Shown here: positions 4,258-5,724 of the stretch, one piece after another
Layout of the letters: every line of letters begins with the position of its first letter
Position numbering within the stretch: position 1 is the stretch's first letter
DNA from: Clostridia bacterium
GTDB lineage: Bacteria; Bacillota_A; Clostridia; Christensenellales; Aristaeellaceae
Direction: 5' to 3'
Length of the DNA: 5,724 nucleotides
NCBI GenBank assembly: GCA_900754775.1
Contig: CAAEDZ010000210.1
Location: 1 to 5,724, forward strand
Position numbers and translations under genes: made by a program
The notes under the pieces: model-generated
What the model was told of the DNA's origin: nothing
What the model saw: the letters and a program-made list of their open reading frames with translations, nothing else
Database searches by the model: none

Positions 4258-4325
4258 ATCACCCCCTTTGGTAAAACGCCGGGGGCGGCGAACACCGTGT
4301 TACCTTCCTGCCGGGGGATGTCCCC
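4258..4325 (-). promoter_or_regulatory. Structured toxin mRNA leader with near-perfect Shine-Dalgarno
   Basis: The predicted leader is about 70 nt. At its 5' end GGGG-ACAT-CCCC (complement of 4314-4325) can form a capping hairpin, common in stable type I toxin mRNAs. Further on, GGTAA/TTACC (complements of 4300-4304 and 4270-4274) encloses CGCCG-CCCC-CGGCG (complement of 4277-4290). Two C tracts (complements of 4281-4285 and 4313-4317) can each pair with the G5 of the Shine-Dalgarno (complement of 4262-4266), so the ribosome site may be masked until the leader is refolded or processed. The pairings are visible; masking is inferred. Confidence 0.6.
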
Positions 4326-4331
4326 GCGGAA

Positions 4332-4361
4332 ATTATAGCACACCGCGCCTTGGCCCGTCAA
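4332..4361 (-). promoter_or_regulatory. Promoter of the toxin mRNA
   Basis: TTGACG (complement of 4356-4361), an 18-bp spacer and TATAAT (complement of 4332-4337) preceded by TGC, an extended -10. Transcription would start at about 4325, exactly at the G run that opens the 5' hairpin. It is divergent to the methyltransferase promoter, whose -35 begins 13 bp away. Confidence 0.8.
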
Positions 4362-4373
4362 CGCGCAAAAGAT

Positions 4374-4402
4374 TCGACAAGCGGCGGAAAATGTGGTATC
4401 AT
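4374..4402 (+). promoter_or_regulatory. Promoter of the RlmI-like methyltransferase gene
   Basis: TCGACA (4374-4379, 5/6 match), a 17-bp spacer and TATCAT (4397-4402) preceded by TGG, the same extended -10 as the acetyltransferase promoter. The start would be near 4408, giving a leader of about 24 nt, so the gene appears independent of the toxin-antitoxin locus. Confidence 0.7.
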
Positions 4403-4431
4403 GGAAAAAGCTCTATATCGGGAGGCAAACT

Positions 4432-5595
4432 ATGGCAAAGGCGATCCTTCGCAAGACCCGCGAAACGCGCGTGCGCGGCGGGCATCCGTGGGTCTACGCA
4501 TCGGAGATCGAGACTACCGAGGGCGAATGCGCCCCCGGCGACGTCATCGACGTACACAGCTGCAAGGGCACGTTTCTCGGCCGCGCGCTCTACAACCCCC
4601 GCTCGCAGATCACCCTGCGCATGCTCACCACGCAGGACGAGGCTGTGGACGAGGAATTCTTCCGCCGCCGCCTTGAAGTGGCGTGGGCGTACAGAAAGCG
4701 CCTTTGCGACGTGGACAGCTGCCGCGTGGTCTATTCAGAATCGGACTTCCTGCCCGGTCTGATCGTGGACAAGTTCGCAAACGTGCTTTCCATGCAGACG
4801 CTCTCTCTGGGCATGGACATGCGCAAGGAGATGCTCGCGCGCCTTTTGTGCGAGATCACCGGGGCAAAGGGCGTCTATGAGCGCAACGACGTGCCCGTGC
4901 GCCGCCACGAGGGGTTGGAGATGCAGACGGGGCTGCTCATGGGCGAGGTGCCGGAGCGCGTGGAGATGCGGGAGAACGGCATTCTCTATCTGGTGGACGT
5001 CATGCACGGGCAGAAGACGGGCTTTTTCCTCGACCAGAAGCAGAACCGCGCCGCCATCGCGCCGCTGTGCCCCGGGGCGCGGGTGCTGGACTGTTTCTGT
5101 CACAACGGCTCGTTCGCGCTCAACGCCGCCAGGTACGGCGCGGCGGACGTGCTGGGCGTGGACATCTCCGAAGAAGCGCTGGAAGTGGCGCGGGAGAACG
5201 CCGCGCGCAACGGCCTGAACGCGCGCTTTGAGGCGCACAACTGTTTCGACCTTCTGCGCGAGCTGGCCGACGCGGGGGAAAAGTACGATCTGGTCATCCT
5301 TGACCCGCCGGCGTTCACCAAGTCCCGTCAGGCGGTGCAGAGCGCTTTGCGCGGCTACAAGGAGATCAACCTGCGCGGGTTGAAGCTGACACGGCCGGGC
5401 GGGTTTTTGGTGACATGCTCATGTTCGCAGCACGTTTCCACGGAGATGTTCCAGGACATGGTCAATCAGGCGGCGCGGGACGCGAAGCGGCACGTGCGCA
5501 TGGTGGAATACCGCACGCAGGCCTACGATCATCCCATCCTCCCCGCCGCGCCGGAGACGAAGTATTTGAAGTGCATGCTCCTGCAAGTGATGTAG
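4432..5595 (+). CDS. rlmI: RlmI-like class I SAM-dependent 23S rRNA cytosine-C5 methyltransferase
   Basis: A 387-residue protein, close to the length of E. coli RlmI, which makes m5C1962 in 23S rRNA. Residues 1 to about 75 form a PUA RNA-binding domain (GGHPWVYASEI at 16-26, PGDVIDV at 35-41). The middle part carries the family signature KTGFFLDQKQNR (195-206). The Rossmann-fold domain has motif I VLDCFCHNGSFALNAA (218-233), the acidic strand end LGVDIS (241-246), motif IV ILDPPAF (289-295), and VTCSCS (327-332), where the cysteines are in the place of the catalytic residue of m5C enzymes. The start at 4432 follows GGGAGG (4420-4425) by 6 nt; an earlier in-frame GTG at 4393 lies inside the promoter. 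The product and class are firm; the exact target base is inferred. It ends at a strong terminator. Confidence 0.92.
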   Translation: MAKAILRKTRETRVRGGHPWVYASEIETTEGECAPGDVIDVHSCKGTFLGRALYNPRSQITLRMLTTQDEAVDEEFFRRRLEVAWAYRKRLCDVDSCRVVYSESDFLPGLIVDKFANVLSMQTLSLGMDMRKEMLARLLCEITGAKGVYERNDVPVRRHEGLEMQTGLLMGEVPERVEMRENGILYLVDVMHGQKTGFFLDQKQNRAAIAPLCPGARVLDCFCHNGSFALNAARYGAADVLGVDISEEALEVARENAARNGLNARFEAHNCFDLLRELADAGEKYDLVILDPPAFTKSRQAVQSALRGYKEINLRGLKLTRPGGFLVTCSCSQHVSTEMFQDMVNQAARDAKRHVRMVEYRTQAYDHPILPAAPETKYLKCMLLQVM

Positions 5596-5641
5596 GCCGG
5601 CCGGCGGTGCCGGCAGCCAGTGCCTTCGGCGACGTGTTCAC

Positions 5642-5688
5642 GCACCCAAGCCCCACGAGTAGGGGGCTTGGGTGCTTCGTTTCGTTTC
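5642..5688 (+). terminator. Intrinsic terminator of the methyltransferase gene
   Basis: A perfect 13-bp stem (5642-5654 with 5663-5675) and 8-nt loop is followed by TTCGTTTCGTTT. A smaller GCCGGC-GGT-GCCGGC hairpin (5600-5614) lies between it and the stop codon. Nothing recognisable follows in 5689-5724. Confidence 0.9.
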
Positions 5689-5724
5689 TGTCCGGCGGCA
5701 GAGCGCGTACACGGCGGACGGCCC

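Noticed and set aside
4254..4361. N-terminal extension of the toxin to 60 residues
   Set aside because: It starts in the -35 box of the toxin promoter, has no ribosome site, and would cover a structured leader; the family is short and begins at the M-T-x-Y-E motif.

Overview
The window reads as chromosome of a high-GC member of the Firmicutes, probably a gut-type Clostridia. The basis is near-consensus sigma-A promoters with 17-18 bp spacers, strong GGAGG-type ribosome binding sites, and several families typical of Firmicutes (TIGR03905/TSCPD protein, RluF-like pseudouridine synthase, a holin-like type I toxin). The genus cannot be fixed from the sequence. Most of it is ordinary housekeeping or accessory chromosome; the two unusual parts are non-coding.

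Layout. At 1-155 (minus) is the N-terminus of a membrane-anchored protein that continues beyond the window. At 399-1205 (plus) is a secreted protein with a C-terminal peptidoglycan-binding repeat. From 1214 to 1583 lies a gene-free element made almost entirely of base-paired segments: a 33-position outer helix enclosing seven hairpins, three of which form a junction closed by a further helix with no unpaired bases. It ends at the stop codon of a GNAT acetyltransferase (1584-2033, minus). The acetyltransferase leader holds a terminator-like hairpin with six U residues. A divergent promoter region (2117-2191) with a 10-bp inverted repeat separates it from a two-gene plus-strand operon: an 81-residue TSCPD protein and a two-TM protein with a possible zinc-binding tail (2226-3131).

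From 3328 to 4044 (minus) is an RluF-like 23S rRNA pseudouridine synthase, and from 4432 to 5595 (plus) an RlmI-like 23S rRNA cytosine-C5 methyltransferase. Both are predicted rRNA modifiers and read away from a shared 387-bp gap. That gap holds a compact type I toxin-antitoxin locus: a 24-residue hydrophobic toxin on the minus strand and a convergent plus-strand antisense RNA from a strong promoter, meeting at a 13-bp hairpin. Short direct repeats would also let the antitoxin pair with the toxin Shine-Dalgarno and coding sequence outside the overlap, an arrangement like the par (Fst) locus of plasmid pAD1.

The right end (5596-5724) holds the terminator of the methyltransferase gene and nothing else recognisable. 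The best candidates for something undescribed are the structured element at 1214-1583 and the detailed wiring of the toxin-antitoxin locus.
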